From NCBI RefSeq assembly GCF_001898115.1, contig NZ_MKSQ01000016.1, forward strand, positions 41,526 through 105,525: a stretch of 64,000 nt of DNA, in the 5' to 3' direction. A program made the position numbers and the translations under genes. Under the pieces are notes generated by a model. That model was not told where the DNA came from. It ran no database searches and saw only the letters and a list, made by a program, of their open reading frames with translations. Shown here piece after piece: positions 1 through 8,582 of the stretch. How positions within the stretch are numbered: position 1 is the stretch's first letter; every line of letters starts with the position of its first letter. The DNA is from Allobosea sp. 67-29. Lineage in GTDB: Bacteria > Pseudomonadota > Alphaproteobacteria > Rhizobiales > Beijerinckiaceae.

Positions 1-121
1 CCATGCGAAGATAACCTCGACGGCGCGGCAGCTCACGATCCGGAAGGCGCTGCTGGAAGTGTTCGAATTCGAGGGCGCCAGGGCCGCTTCGAGCCGGACG
101 AAAGTCCCGGCGCGTGCTTGA
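1..121 (+). CDS. possible C-terminal end of an unidentified protein (partial)
   Basis: A reading frame enters the window at base 2 and ends at a TGA at 119-121. It gives about 39 residues, Arg/Ala-rich near the end. Most third codon positions are G or C, as in the neighbouring genes, so it may be coding. I do not recognise the family. In related genomes hrcA often precedes grpE, but this tail does not look like HrcA to me. A second frame stops at 12-14 and is an alternative end of the upstream gene. The 105 bases between this stop and grpE show no clear promoter. Confidence 0.3.
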   Translation, partial: HAKITSTARQLTIRKALLEVFEFEGARAASSRTKVPARA

Positions 122-238
122 TTTGGGGCGCCGGAAGCCCGATATCGGCTGCGAATGCTGCCGCGCTGCGGGAGAATGTCCCGCCGGGCCCGGCATCGGG
201 CGGCGCGGCGCGCCATGTGAAGGGAATTGGAAGACGCG

Positions 239-856
239 ATGACGCAGAACCCTGCGACGGAAGACCCGAACCTCGACGCCGCGGCCAACGCTCCTGAGCA
301 GGCTCAGGCCGCCGAAGGAAGCAGCGAGGCCCGGATCGCGGCGCTGCAAGCCGAGCGCGACGACCTCAAGGACAAGCTGCTGCGCACCCTCGCCGAGATG
401 GAAAACCTGCGCCGGCGCACCGAGCGCGAGATCGCCGATGCGAAGGCCTATGCGGTGACCAGCTTCGCACGCGACATGCTCGGCTCCTCGGACAATCTGC
501 GCCGGGCGCTCGAGAGCGTGCCGGAAGCCGCCAAGGCCGGCACCGACGCGACGCTCAAGGCTTTGCACGACGGCGTCGAGCTGACCGAGCGCGAGCTGTT
601 GAAGACGCTCGAGCGCCACGGCGTCCGCAGGGTGGACCCGCAGGGCGAGAAATTCGACCCGAACCTGCATCAGGCGATGTTCGAAGCGCCCGACCCGGCC
701 ACGCCGAAGGGCATCGTCTCGAAGGTCGTCCAGGTCGGCTACAAGATCGGCGAGCGCGTGCTGCGCCCGGCCCTCGTCGGCGTCTCCGCCGGGGCGCCGA
801 AGGCGGCCGAGCCGCCGGCCGGCGAAGCCGGCGGCGACAAGCCTGCGAGTCACTGA
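239..856 (+). CDS. grpE: GrpE, nucleotide exchange factor of DnaK
   Basis: Co-chaperone that drives ADP release from DnaK in the cytoplasm. The 205-residue product has an acidic, disordered N-terminus (about 1-35), a long coiled coil (about 35-100, with an [11 protein letters not shown] stretch typical of GrpE), and the C-terminal beta-wing domain with the family signature around residues 135-185. I chose the ATG at 239 because GGAAG lies 5 bases upstream. A TTG at 227 would add four residues but has an AGGG only two bases away. dnaK is not in the window. The downstream TRIC gene starts 17 bases after the stop and is probably co-transcribed. Confidence 0.95.
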   Translation: MTQNPATEDPNLDAAANAPEQAQAAEGSSEARIAALQAERDDLKDKLLRTLAEMENLRRRTEREIADAKAYAVTSFARDMLGSSDNLRRALESVPEAAKAGTDATLKALHDGVELTERELLKTLERHGVRRVDPQGEKFDPNLHQAMFEAPDPATPKGIVSKVVQVGYKIGERVLRPALVGVSAGAPKAAEPPAGEAGGDKPASH

Positions 857-873
857 GAGAAAGCCAGGGACCG

Positions 874-1494
874 ATGTTCGAGGGCGCCGGCGTCGCCATC
901 TTCGCGCTGACCGGAGCCCTCGTCGCCGCCCGCAAGGGGATGGACCCGTTCGGCTTCATCCTGCTGGCGACCGTGACCGGCGTCGGCGGTGGGACGCTGC
1001 GAGAGCTGCTGCTCGGCCATGACGCGCTGTGGGTGCGCAGCCCGACGGACGTCATCATCTGCACCATCGTGGCGCTGGGCTCCTGGGCGCTGGCCTATCT
1101 CCGTCCCGGCGTCCTCGAGGGCTGGAGCGGGCGCCGCCTCCTGCTCTGGGCCGACGCTGCGGGCCTTTCCCTCTTCGCCGTCATCGGCACGCTGCGGGGC
1201 CTCGATTCCGGAGCACCGGTCCTGTCGGCGGTCGCGCTCGGCGCGATGACCGCGACCTTCGGCGGCATCCTCCGTGACATCCTCGCCGGCGACCGGCCCA
1301 TGGTGCTGTGGAGCCGCGAGTTCTACGTCACCGCCGCGACGGCCGGCGCGGCGACCACGGCGCTGCTGGCCGGCCTCGGCCTGCCCGGACTCGCCGTCGT
1401 GCTCGGCGGCATCGCGATCGGCTTCGGCCTGAGGGCGGGCTCCCTGCTGTTCGGCTGGTCCTTTCCCCGGCTGCCGGGTCAAGCCGCCGAATAG
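874..1494 (+). CDS. TRIC-type (UPF0126) cation channel family membrane protein
   Basis: Inner-membrane protein of 206 residues made of hydrophobic helices. It has the two repeated UPF0126 units, each with a glycine-rich turn (TGVGGGTLRELL near residues 35-46 and GATFGGILRDIL-like near 128-139). Bacterial relatives form trimeric cation channels; the physiological role is unclear. No earlier in-frame start codon lies within 90 bases, and AGGGA sits 3 bases before the ATG. The first helix looks slightly shorter than in many relatives. It follows grpE by 17 bases and converges on alkB with one base between the stops. Confidence 0.85.
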   Translation: MFEGAGVAIFALTGALVAARKGMDPFGFILLATVTGVGGGTLRELLLGHDALWVRSPTDVIICTIVALGSWALAYLRPGVLEGWSGRRLLLWADAAGLSLFAVIGTLRGLDSGAPVLSAVALGAMTATFGGILRDILAGDRPMVLWSREFYVTAATAGAATTALLAGLGLPGLAVVLGGIAIGFGLRAGSLLFGWSFPRLPGQAAE

Positions 1495-1495
1495 T

Positions 1496-2116
1496 TCAGC
1501 CGGGCTTCGTCACGCGCCGCAATGTCAGGTTGATGCGGCCCCCCTCGGGCAGCAGCGTCGAGGAACCCGAGAGGATGCGATCGATGCCGTGATAGGCCAG
1601 CCGCGCCTCGCCACCAAAGAGCAGCACATCGCCCGAGGAGAGCTTCAGCGAGGTCGTCCTGCCGCCGCGGGTAGCTCCACCGATGCGAAAGAGCGCGGCG
1701 TCGCCGAGCGAGACCGAGAGCACCGGCGCGTCGAAATCCTGCTCGTCACGGTCCTGATGCAGGCCCATCTTCGCGCCTGCGGCGTAGTGGTTGACGAGGC
1801 AGGCTTCCGGTGGATGGGCATAGCCGGAGAGCTCGCCCCACAGGGCCAGCAACGGCGCCGGGAGCAGCGGCCAGGGCTCCTTCGTCTCCGGATGCAGCGG
1901 CTGATAGCGGTAACCGTCCACGTCGGATACCCAGCCGAGCGGCCCGCAATTCGTCATCCTGACCGAGAAGGGCTTGCCGGTCTTCGGCATCCGCGGCTGG
2001 AAGAAGGGCGCCTGCCGCACGACCGCCCGCAGCTCCGCCAGCAAGGCGCCCTGCTCCGCAGCCGTGAGCCGGCCCGGCCAGTGAAATACGCCGGGGGCGA
2101 CGGTGAGGCGCGTCAT
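1496..2116 (-). CDS. alkB: AlkB-like Fe(II)/2-oxoglutarate DNA repair dioxygenase
   Basis: Expected to remove N1-methyladenine and N3-methylcytosine lesions by oxidative demethylation, using Fe(II), O2 and 2-oxoglutarate. The 206-residue product carries the iron ligands His120-x-Asp122 (GLHQDRDE) and His176 (AYHGID), and the 2-oxoglutarate-binding arginines in RINLTLRR (about 194 and 200). The nucleotide-lid region with VRMTNCGPLGW lies near 52-62. Length is normal for the family. It lies 18 bases downstream of dapB on the same strand and probably shares its transcript. Confidence 0.9.
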   Translation of the reverse strand: MTRLTVAPGVFHWPGRLTAAEQGALLAELRAVVRQAPFFQPRMPKTGKPFSVRMTNCGPLGWVSDVDGYRYQPLHPETKEPWPLLPAPLLALWGELSGYAHPPEACLVNHYAAGAKMGLHQDRDEQDFDAPVLSVSLGDAALFRIGGATRGGRTTSLKLSSGDVLLFGGEARLAYHGIDRILSGSSTLLPEGGRINLTLRRVTKPG

Positions 2117-2134
2117 GGCTTCGTCGCGGCCGCG

Positions 2135-2950
2135 TCAGAGAGAGTCGAGGCCGAGCACATCGGCCATCGAATACAGGCCGGGCGCCCTGCCCCGCCCCCA
2201 GAGCGCCGCCTTCACGGCGCCTTGGGCGAAGAGACTGCGATCCTCGGCGACGTGAGCGAGCTCCAATCGCTCGCCCGCGCCGGCAAAGATGACCTTGTGG
2301 TCTCCGACCACCGTGCCGCCGCGCAGGGCCGCGAAGCCGATCGTGCCCGGCGCCCGTGCGCCGGTGATGCCGTCGCGCCCGGCGACGCGCTGCTCTGCGA
2401 GGTCGATGGTCCGCCCTTGCGCGGCTGCCTCGCCCAGCAGAACGGCGGTACCGGATGGGGCGTCGACCTTCATGCGATGATGCATCTCGACGATCTCGAT
2501 GTCCCAATCGGTACCGAGCGTCGCTGCGACCTTGCGGACGAGCGCGGCGAGCAGATTGACGCCGAGGCTCATATTGCCGGAGCGGATGATCGGGATGCGC
2601 TTTGCCGTCTCGGCCAGCGCCGCCAGATGCGACGGCTCCAGCCCGGTGGTGCCGACGACATGCAGGATGCCGGCGTCGGCCGCGAGATCGGCGAAGGCGA
2701 CGGTCGCCTCGGGCGAGGTGAAATCGAGCACGGCCTCGGCGCCCGCGAAAGCGGCGGCTGGGTCCCCCGTCACCGTCACGCCCAACGGCGGCAGACCGGC
2801 CAGAGGACCCGCATCGGCTCCCAGAGCCGGAGAGCCCGGTCGCTCGACCGCCGCGACGAGCCGGCAGCCCGGCGCCTGATCGATCGCTTTGATCAGCATG
2901 CGTCCCATGCGCCCTGCGGCACCGACGACGACGAGACGCATGTCACTCAT
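2135..2950 (-). CDS. dapB: 4-hydroxy-tetrahydrodipicolinate reductase
   Basis: NAD(P)H-dependent enzyme of the diaminopimelate/lysine pathway in the cytoplasm. The 271-residue product has the N-terminal Rossmann motif GAAGRMG (10-16) and the C-terminal catalytic signature [13 protein letters not shown] with His157, His158 and Lys161. The start at 2950 is supported by GGAG 7 bases upstream; a second ATG three codons later lacks that spacing. Length matches the family. alkB follows on the same strand. Confidence 0.96.
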   Translation of the reverse strand: MSDMRLVVVGAAGRMGRMLIKAIDQAPGCRLVAAVERPGSPALGADAGPLAGLPPLGVTVTGDPAAAFAGAEAVLDFTSPEATVAFADLAADAGILHVVGTTGLEPSHLAALAETAKRIPIIRSGNMSLGVNLLAALVRKVAATLGTDWDIEIVEMHHRMKVDAPSGTAVLLGEAAAQGRTIDLAEQRVAGRDGITGARAPGTIGFAALRGGTVVGDHKVIFAGAGERLELAHVAEDRSLFAQGAVKAALWGRGRAPGLYSMADVLGLDSL

Positions 2951-3059
2951 GGCAGGCTCCGAAACGGCTTCCGGCCGGAAGCTGTGGTGTAGTCAGATCC
3001 GCTATAAGGCGCTTCGCCGCGCTGCGACACCCGAATCCGTGCGAGAGGAAGCGCCCACG

Positions 3060-3084
3060 AAAAACGGCCGGGTCACCCCGGCCG
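3060..3084 (-). terminator. rho-independent terminator of the Tim44-like gene
   Basis: A perfect 8-bp stem, CGGCCGGG (3065-3072) and CCCGGCCG (3077-3084), with a 4-base loop. Read on the minus strand it is followed by five T residues (3060-3064). It lies 34 bases past the stop of the minus-strand gene at 3118. Confidence 0.8.
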
Positions 3085-3117
3085 CCGCTCGATATCCGCG
3101 TCGGTCGACGCCAGGCT

Positions 3118-4101
3118 TCAGGCTGCCTGCTGGATGCCCGACAGCTTCCAGTCGCCTCCGCTCTCGCGCTGGAAGGTCCAGAACTCCCGAACCTCCTGCG
3201 CCGCATCGGCGTTGCCATCGACAACCCGGCCGCTCTTGCGGTCGTAGAGCGCATTGGTCAGGCTGAAGCGCATCGAGACCGTGGCATAGTCCGTCGAACC
3301 CTCGCGCCAGGCCTCCGACAGGTCGCCCTGCAGCAGCTTGACGTCCGAGACGCGGTCGGCAACGCCGCGGCGGGCGTTCTCGGTCAGGTCCTCGTCGAAA
3401 TAGCCGAACATCTCCGGCGTCGTGCGCTGGCGCAGGCCGGCTTCGTCCTCATTCGAATAGGCGGTGTTGATCTCGCCGAGCAAGCGCTCGAAGGCGTTGA
3501 AATCGGCACCCTCGAGCTGGATCGGCGTGGTCGCCGGCTGCGCCGCACCGCCGCCGAAACCGCCCATGCGGCTCGCCGGCTGGGGAGCGTCAGGCCGTGC
3601 GCCATAAGCCTCGCGGGCATAAGGTGCCCCCGCGCCGGCAAGCTGCGGCTCGGACCTGCGGCGGAAGAAGCGTACGGCCAGCATGACCGCGCCGACGATC
3701 AGGCCGATCTGCAGCAAGAAGCCGAGCAGACCGCCCAGCGAAGCCAGGCCGCCGAAAAAGCCCGAGCCCGAGAGCAGGCCGAACAGGCCGGCACCGAGCA
3801 GGCCGGCACCGATGCCCATCATCATGTTGCGGGCAAAGGAGGGACGCGCGGCCTGAGCGGCCGCTCCGGCGCCCAGGCCCTGATTGCCATAGGACGAGGA
3901 CGGCGCCGTGCTGCGCTGGAAAGGCTGCGCGCCACCGGGAATGGTATTGGTCGGGGCCGGCGCGCTGCGCGTAAAAGTCCCGCGGCTTCCGAAACTCTTG
4001 CCTCCGCCGGGGCGCGCCTCGGCGGCCAGCGGGACCAGCATCAGCGTTCCAACGACCAAGGCGACGGCGCGTCCGTGACGGGCGAGCGAGATCAGAGACA
4101 T
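3118..4101 (-). CDS. Tim44-like domain membrane protein
   Basis: A 327-residue protein with a signal-like N-terminus ending near AAEARPGGG. A low-complexity Gly/Ser/Pro/Gln region follows, then a glycine-rich hydrophobic segment that crosses the membrane (about 95-145), an Arg-rich stop (RFFRRR), and a C-terminal Tim44-like domain (about 190-325). Mitochondrial Tim44 links the import channel to Hsp70; the bacterial function is unknown. The start at 4101 is fixed by GGGAGGA 5 bases upstream. A longer frame reaches 4176 but has no ribosome site. A strong terminator follows. Confidence 0.8.
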   Translation of the reverse strand: MSLISLARHGRAVALVVGTLMLVPLAAEARPGGGKSFGSRGTFTRSAPAPTNTIPGGAQPFQRSTAPSSSYGNQGLGAGAAAQAARPSFARNMMMGIGAGLLGAGLFGLLSGSGFFGGLASLGGLLGFLLQIGLIVGAVMLAVRFFRRRSEPQLAGAGAPYAREAYGARPDAPQPASRMGGFGGGAAQPATTPIQLEGADFNAFERLLGEINTAYSNEDEAGLRQRTTPEMFGYFDEDLTENARRGVADRVSDVKLLQGDLSEAWREGSTDYATVSMRFSLTNALYDRKSGRVVDGNADAAQEVREFWTFQRESGGDWKLSGIQQAA

Positions 4102-4292
4102 TGTTCCTCCCGGAGCCCCCATAGGCTCAACGAGCGCCAATATGGGAGACGACAAGGCAGCCCGCAAGACGAACATGGGTTAAATAGCTGAAATATCTTA
4201 CTATTCCAATTCAGTACATAATTATTCGTCGTGATCGGCGCCGCGTGATAGACTTGGTTCGTCCTCCTTCCTCAAGGCGAAGGAAGAACGCC

Positions 4293-4592
4293 ATGTTCGC
4301 GGATGAACCGAGGCCTCGCCGATACCGCCTGCTGGGCTGGCTCCTGGCCCTTGCGGTGCTCGTCCTCGCGACCGAGGCCGCAGCAGCCGGAGAACCCGCC
4401 ATACCGATCGACGGTCCGCGCCTGGCTCAGGCGCCAGAGCCGCTCTGCTTCTGCTGGAACGATGGCAGGAAGATCGCCGAAGGCGCGTCTTCCTGCATCC
4501 GCACCACCCAGGGCAGACGGCTCGCGAGTTGCGGACGCGTGACCAACATCATGTCGTGGCAGGTGACCGAGAACCCCTGTCCCGAGAGTTGA
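4293..4592 (+). CDS. small secreted cysteine-containing protein, unknown function
   Basis: A 99-residue product with a basic N-terminus (PRPRRYR), a hydrophobic segment (LLGWLLALAVLVLA) and a likely signal peptidase site near AAAAG. The mature part has five cysteines (CFC, SSC, SCG and NPC). I do not recognise the family. The ATG at 4293 is preceded by AAGGAAG at about 7 bases, better than the frame's first ATG at 4245. It is divergent from the Tim44-like gene across an AT-rich gap and ends before a strong hairpin. Confidence 0.6.
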   Translation: MFADEPRPRRYRLLGWLLALAVLVLATEAAAAGEPAIPIDGPRLAQAPEPLCFCWNDGRKIAEGASSCIRTTQGRRLASCGRVTNIMSWQVTENPCPES

Positions 4593-4624
4593 AGATCCGT
4601 CCGGGAAGGCTCGACCAAACAGAA

Positions 4625-4660
4625 ACGCCGCCGGGATGATCCCGGCGGCGTCGCTTCTTA
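4625..4660. terminator. bidirectional terminator between two small convergent genes
   Basis: A perfect 11-bp stem, ACGCCGCCGGG (4625-4635) and CCCGGCGGCGT (4641-4651), with the loop ATGAT. The plus side continues into CGCTTCTT and the minus side into TTTCTGTTT. It sits 33 bases after the stop at 4592 and below the minus-strand small gene ending at 4700, so it can serve both. Confidence 0.8.
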
Positions 4661-4699
4661 TGGCTCTTGTGGTCCTGGAGACTTCGAGACTGACCCTTG

Positions 4700-4783
4700 T
4701 CAGAACGCTCCCAAAACGATTGCAATCATGAAAACGAAAGCCGCACCCATGATCAACCGGTCGAGACGTAGCGTGACGGACAT
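4700..4783 (-). CDS. 27-residue predicted membrane peptide
   Basis: A very short gene. The ATG at 4783 follows AGGAGG placed 5 bases upstream, one of the best ribosome sites in the window. The 27 codons run to a TGA at 4702-4700. The peptide begins with a polar, basic stretch (MSVTLRLDRL) and continues as a single hydrophobic helix ending in GAF. I infer an inner-membrane microprotein; I have seen similar short hypothetical proteins in this order but cannot name a function. It lies alone between two convergent or unrelated genes and ends near the shared hairpin at 4625-4651. Confidence 0.6.
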   Translation of the reverse strand: MSVTLRLDRLIMGAAFVFMIAIVLGAF

Positions 4784-5181
4784 CACACCCTCCTGTGTCA
4801 TTGACCTGTCGCAGAAGCTAGCAGAACTGGCCGCGGCCGCAAGGGGGCGGCATCGTGGCACCATCGGGGCGAAGGCTATTCTATGCTTAAATCGGTATTA
4901 AACCATTGAATAGACTTGGGGATATTTCTCACATCCAATGATCCGGACGCCCCTGCCCCGGCACGGCTTCAAGGCCGCTCCAGCAGTCTTCATGACTCGC
5001 GCGGGCTTGATCTGTGATTGAACGGATCGCAGCACGGACGGCGCGGGAACACGAGGGCCTTAACCCGGAAAGCGCCGGATTAAGACGGCGTTCACCACCG
5101 CGTCAAAGTTAATCCGGCTGTGGCGACTGGGGCGCAGTCGGTTGAGAAACCGTTCACCAGACGCTTCGCATTTGATGAGGC
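4784..5181. other. 398-base non-coding gap
   Basis: No convincing gene on either strand. It holds an AT-rich patch at about 4875-4935, which could include promoters, and a perfect 10-bp inverted repeat at 5074-5118 described separately. The extensin-like lipoprotein gene starts at its right end. Confidence 0.5.
5074..5118. repeat. 10-bp perfect inverted repeat upstream of the extensin-like gene
   Basis: GCCGGATTAA (5074-5083) is answered by TTAATCCGGC (5109-5118). GACG and CGTC just inside the arms (5084-5087 and 5101-5104) can pair as well with a small bulge. The right arm ends 63 bases before the ATG at 5182. It could form an RNA hairpin in the leader or be a regulator site. Confidence 0.5.
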
Positions 5182-6333
5182 ATGCGACGCCTCAAACTCG
5201 CCCTCATCGCTGTTGGAATGGCCGGCGCTGCCGGGTTGGCCGGCTGCGGCAAATTCCAGAAGGCCCAGCGTGCGCCCTGGCGCGACCAGGCCGAGGCCCA
5301 GTGCATGGCCTCCGGTCAGGTGCAGCTCTCAAGCTATGTCAGCCTGCGCGGCAAGGCGATCGACGGCCCCGGAACCTGCGGCATGCAACAACCGCTCAAG
5401 GTCACGGCCCTGCAGAACGGCAGCGTGAGCCTGAAGAGCCCGGCCCTGCTCGCCTGCCCCGTGGTCGCGACGACCGATCAATGGTTCGCCGAGGTGGTGC
5501 AGCCTGCCGCCATGAACATCTTCGGAGCGCAGGTGATCGAAATCCGCGCCGGCTCCTACTCCTGCCGCGCGATGAACAACGGCACCTATACGACGCGCAC
5601 CTCCGAGCACGCCTATGGCAACGCCGTCGACGTCTTTTCCTTCCGCCTGAACGACAGCCGCGTCGTCACGGTCAAGGAGGGTTGGCGCGGCTCACCGGAG
5701 GAACAGAACTTCCTGCGCGAGGTCTTCGTCGGCGCTTGCACCTATTTCGGCACGGTGCTCGGGCCGGGAGCCGACCCGATGCACTACGACCACATCCATA
5801 TCGACCTCGCCCGCCATGCCAAGGGCCGCCACATCTGCAAGCCGATCATCAAGTACACGCCGAACTACAACCTGCCGCCGGCCGATCCGGGCCGCACCTA
5901 TTCCTCGGCGCAGAACGCTCAGCCGCCGATGACGCCGCGCGAGCGCGCTCCCGCCGCCACCGCCTATGCCGGCGGTCCGATGCTGCGCCAGCCTGCGTCC
6001 GGGCTGCGCCCGCCGGGCGCCGTGCAGGGCGGATACCCGGTCGCGAACAACGGCGCGCAAGACCACAGCCTCGACGCCCAGATGCGCTTCCTCCAGGAAT
6101 ACGACGCACGCCATCGGACGGGCCAGCCGGGCTTCCGGCCACGCCCGCTGCCGAGCGAGCAGGGCGGGCCCCTCGCCCTGCCCGGCGCGGTCGAGCCGTC
6201 GGAAGAGGAGGCGGTGCTCGGCGACGGCGGCGGCTCGGGCGTCGTGGACCAGCAGGGCTCCGAAGAGGCGCAGCCGATCACGCCCGACCACGACCCCTTC
6301 GCCTACAGCGCGGGGCGCACGGTGCGGCGGTAG
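5182..6333 (+). CDS. extensin-like C-terminal domain lipoprotein, likely zinc peptidase fold
   Basis: A 383-residue protein with a lipobox LAGC (Cys22), so it should be lipidated and sit in the periplasm or outer membrane. Residues about 35-225 match the extensin-like C-terminal family, which is related to M15/LAS zinc peptidases. Possible metal ligands are in SEHAYGNAVD (His143, Asp150) and HYDHIHID (His201, His204, His206). A cell-wall cutting role is an inference from this motif set. The last 160 residues are Pro/Ala/Gly-rich and low in complexity. It converges with mepA, another murein enzyme, with 10 bases between the stops. Confidence 0.8.
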   Translation: MRRLKLALIAVGMAGAAGLAGCGKFQKAQRAPWRDQAEAQCMASGQVQLSSYVSLRGKAIDGPGTCGMQQPLKVTALQNGSVSLKSPALLACPVVATTDQWFAEVVQPAAMNIFGAQVIEIRAGSYSCRAMNNGTYTTRTSEHAYGNAVDVFSFRLNDSRVVTVKEGWRGSPEEQNFLREVFVGACTYFGTVLGPGADPMHYDHIHIDLARHAKGRHICKPIIKYTPNYNLPPADPGRTYSSAQNAQPPMTPRERAPAATAYAGGPMLRQPASGLRPPGAVQGGYPVANNGAQDHSLDAQMRFLQEYDARHRTGQPGFRPRPLPSEQGGPLALPGAVEPSEEEAVLGDGGGSGVVDQQGSEEAQPITPDHDPFAYSAGRTVRR

Positions 6334-6343
6334 CGCCGCCGGG

Positions 6344-7276
6344 TCAGGGAGCGGCCAGGACCTGCCGGCATTCCGGCGGCAGGGCATCGAGCGACATCGG
6401 CGGCTTGGGCTTCGGTCCCGGTCTCGGCTTGGGCGGGTGAAAGATCGCCTTGTACTGACGCTCGACCCAGCCCGTGAGCTCGGCGCCGCAGCCATCGCCG
6501 AAGTTCGGCGGCTCCTGCGGCACGCAGCTGGCCATGCCGGCGGGGCAGGCCAGCCGGATATGGAAATGGTAGTTGTGGCCCCAGAGCGGCCGGACCTTGT
6601 CGAGCCAGCTCCGGTCGCCGGGCTCGCGGCAGAGCGCGACCTTGAGCGCCGGATTGACGAAGATGCGCTCCACCTTGGGATCGGCGGCGACGGCCCGAAG
6701 CAGGCGGACATGGGCCGGCGTCCAGTGGCGCGGATCGACGTCACGCCAATCCGACCGGGCCATGTTGACCGCCGGCATATTCTCGCGCTGCTCCCGGTCG
6801 AGCCTGCCCCTGGGCATCGGCGTCAGCCAGATATCGGCGTCGAGCCCGATCTGGTGGGAGGCGTGGCCGGTGAGCATCGGCCCGCCGCGCGGCTGCGACA
6901 TGTCGCCGACCAGCAGACCCGCCCAGCCTGTAATGCGCGGCACATCGCGGGCGAGCTTCTCGAGGTAGTCGATCAGGATCGGGTGCCCCCAGTTGCGATT
7001 GCGGTTGAGCCGCATCACCTGCCAGCTCGGCCCGTCGAGAGGCAGTGCCGCGCCACCGGCGAGGCAGCCGCGGGCATAGGAACCGATGGCGCGCGGCGGC
7101 AGATGCGCCGGCGTGGACTTCTGGCCGAAGAGCGAGCGCGCGGCATCGGGCCATGTGGCAATATTGGCGGCGCGGGTCCGTGCCTCCTGTTCGGCCGTGG
7201 ATTGGGCGAGGCCGGCAGCCGGCACCATTCCAACGAAGAGAAGCAGGGCGGGGATGATTCGCTTGCGAGCCTTCAT
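6344..7276 (-). CDS. mepA: penicillin-insensitive murein endopeptidase MepA (M74)
   Basis: Periplasmic zinc enzyme that cuts D-Ala-meso-DAP crosslinks in peptidoglycan. The 310-residue product has a signal peptide (KARKRIIPALLLFVG to about GLAQ25). The metal-site motifs are GHASHQIGLDAD (138-148) and WGHNYHFH (232-239), as in the MepA family. The start at 7276 gives a normal signal peptide; the open frame extends to 7420 without sense. The ribosome site is weak. The C-terminus has a Pro/Lys-rich stretch before a last small helix. Confidence 0.92.
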   Translation of the reverse strand: MKARKRIIPALLLFVGMVPAAGLAQSTAEQEARTRAANIATWPDAARSLFGQKSTPAHLPPRAIGSYARGCLAGGAALPLDGPSWQVMRLNRNRNWGHPILIDYLEKLARDVPRITGWAGLLVGDMSQPRGGPMLTGHASHQIGLDADIWLTPMPRGRLDREQRENMPAVNMARSDWRDVDPRHWTPAHVRLLRAVAADPKVERIFVNPALKVALCREPGDRSWLDKVRPLWGHNYHFHIRLACPAGMASCVPQEPPNFGDGCGAELTGWVERQYKAIFHPPKPRPGPKPKPPMSLDALPPECRQVLAAP

Positions 7277-7422
7277 CGAGCCAGCATCGGCGGCGCTTCG
7301 ACTCGCGGTCAAGCACAGGCGTGTCGCGGGCACGATACAACCGCGTTCGGAACAGGTACGCCGCATCCGTGGTTTCCCTGCCGTGTCGCGCCGGCGAGTG
7401 GCGCAAAACGAAGGGAACACTG

Positions 7423-7596
7423 ATGTCTACGCTTCTGATCGTTGTGCTGGTGATCCTGCTGCTCGGCGGCGGCGGATATTACGGCCATCGCAGCTATGGT
7501 ACGGCGGGCCTCGGCGGCGTCGTCGGGCTCGTGCTGGTGGTGCTGCTGATCCTGTGGCTGCTCGGCGCCATCGGCGGTGCCCCTGTCAGGGTCTGA
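7423..7596 (+). CDS. DUF3309 family small membrane protein
   Basis: A 57-residue protein consisting of a hydrophobic helix, a glycine/tyrosine turn (GGGGYYGHRSYG) and a second hydrophobic helix, the usual DUF3309 plan. Function is unknown. The ATG at 7423 follows AAGGGA at 6 bases; the frame is open to 7321 but that upstream part has no ribosome site. It is divergent from mepA across 146 bases and converges on the ornithine cyclodeaminase homologue 29 bases downstream. Confidence 0.8.
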   Translation: MSTLLIVVLVILLLGGGGYYGHRSYGTAGLGGVVGLVLVVLLILWLLGAIGGAPVRV

Positions 7597-7625
7597 CCAG
7601 CGCGCGCCAGGCCGGACTCGCAGCG

Positions 7626-8582
7626 TCAGGCGCGCTCCGCCGCATGCTCCCAGACGGCGACGGCCGCGGCGAGATCCTCCAGCGCGACGCCGACCGACTT
7701 GAACAGCGTGATGCCGCCGCCCTCGACCGGGCCGGCGATCCGGCCATGGCAAAGATCGGCCAGGGTGCCGGCGACGCTGTCGGCGCTGTAGCTGCCTTCG
7801 GCGATGGCGACGGCAACGTCGCCGCCTTCGTCGATCGCCTTACCGGAATCGACCACCACGCGGGCGCGATGCAGGGCGTCCGCATCGGCCTCGCGCATCT
7901 GCATGGTGAAACCGCCGATCAGATCGAGATGGGCCTCGCGCTTGAGCCAATGGCCGTGGATCAGCGGTTCGGTCGCGTTGGTGGCGCAGGAGATGATGTC
8001 CGCGGTGCGGGCCTCGCCTTCGAGATCGGTCGTGGCGCGGGCGACGATGCCCTCCTTCGCCAGCTCGGTGACGACGGCCTCGGCCGCTTCGGGCCGTCGC
8101 GCCCAGATCGCGATGTCGGTCAGCGGGCGCACCGAGCGATGCGCCTTGACGATGAAGGGCGCGAGCGCCCCGGCCCCGACCATCAGCATATGGCTGGCCT
8201 CGGGGTTGGACATGTAGCGCGATGCCAGCGCGGACGCGGCTGCCGTCCGCCAGGTCGTCAGGCGGTTGCCGTCCATCACGGCGAGCGGCTTTCCGGCCGC
8301 ACCATCCATCAGCAGATAGGCCCCCATCACACCCGGCAGGTTGCGCTTGCCGTTGCCGAAGAAGACCGAAACGATCTTGGTACCGATATAGGGCCTGTCC
8401 GCCGAAGGCCCGCTCCAGGCCGGCATGGTCAGCAGGATGGCATCGTCCTCGCCCGGCCGCTCGATCGCATATTGGCCGCGCTTGGGAGCGACGACCTCAC
8501 CGCGGAACGCCTCATCGAGGATGTCGATTAGGGCGGGATATCCGAGGGCCGCATCGATCTCGGCCACGTCGAAGAGGCGCAT
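7626..8582 (-). CDS. ornithine cyclodeaminase / mu-crystallin family protein
   Basis: A 318-residue NAD(P)-dependent protein of the OCD/mu-crystallin family. Members include ornithine cyclodeaminase, alanine dehydrogenase and ketimine reductases; the substrate cannot be read from sequence. The N-terminal part holds GxKIVSVF-like and DGNRLTTWRTAAASALA segments typical of the family. The Rossmann turn VGAGALAPF lies near 136-144 and DxIGGF-type residues near 219-223. The ATG at 8582 overlaps the TGA of lapA (TGATG), so the two genes are translationally coupled. A TTG one codon earlier is less likely. Confidence 0.85.
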   Translation of the reverse strand: MRLFDVAEIDAALGYPALIDILDEAFRGEVVAPKRGQYAIERPGEDDAILLTMPAWSGPSADRPYIGTKIVSVFFGNGKRNLPGVMGAYLLMDGAAGKPLAVMDGNRLTTWRTAAASALASRYMSNPEASHMLMVGAGALAPFIVKAHRSVRPLTDIAIWARRPEAAEAVVTELAKEGIVARATTDLEGEARTADIISCATNATEPLIHGHWLKREAHLDLIGGFTMQMREADADALHRARVVVDSGKAIDEGGDVAVAIAEGSYSADSVAGTLADLCHGRIAGPVEGGGITLFKSVGVALEDLAAAVAVWEHAAERA

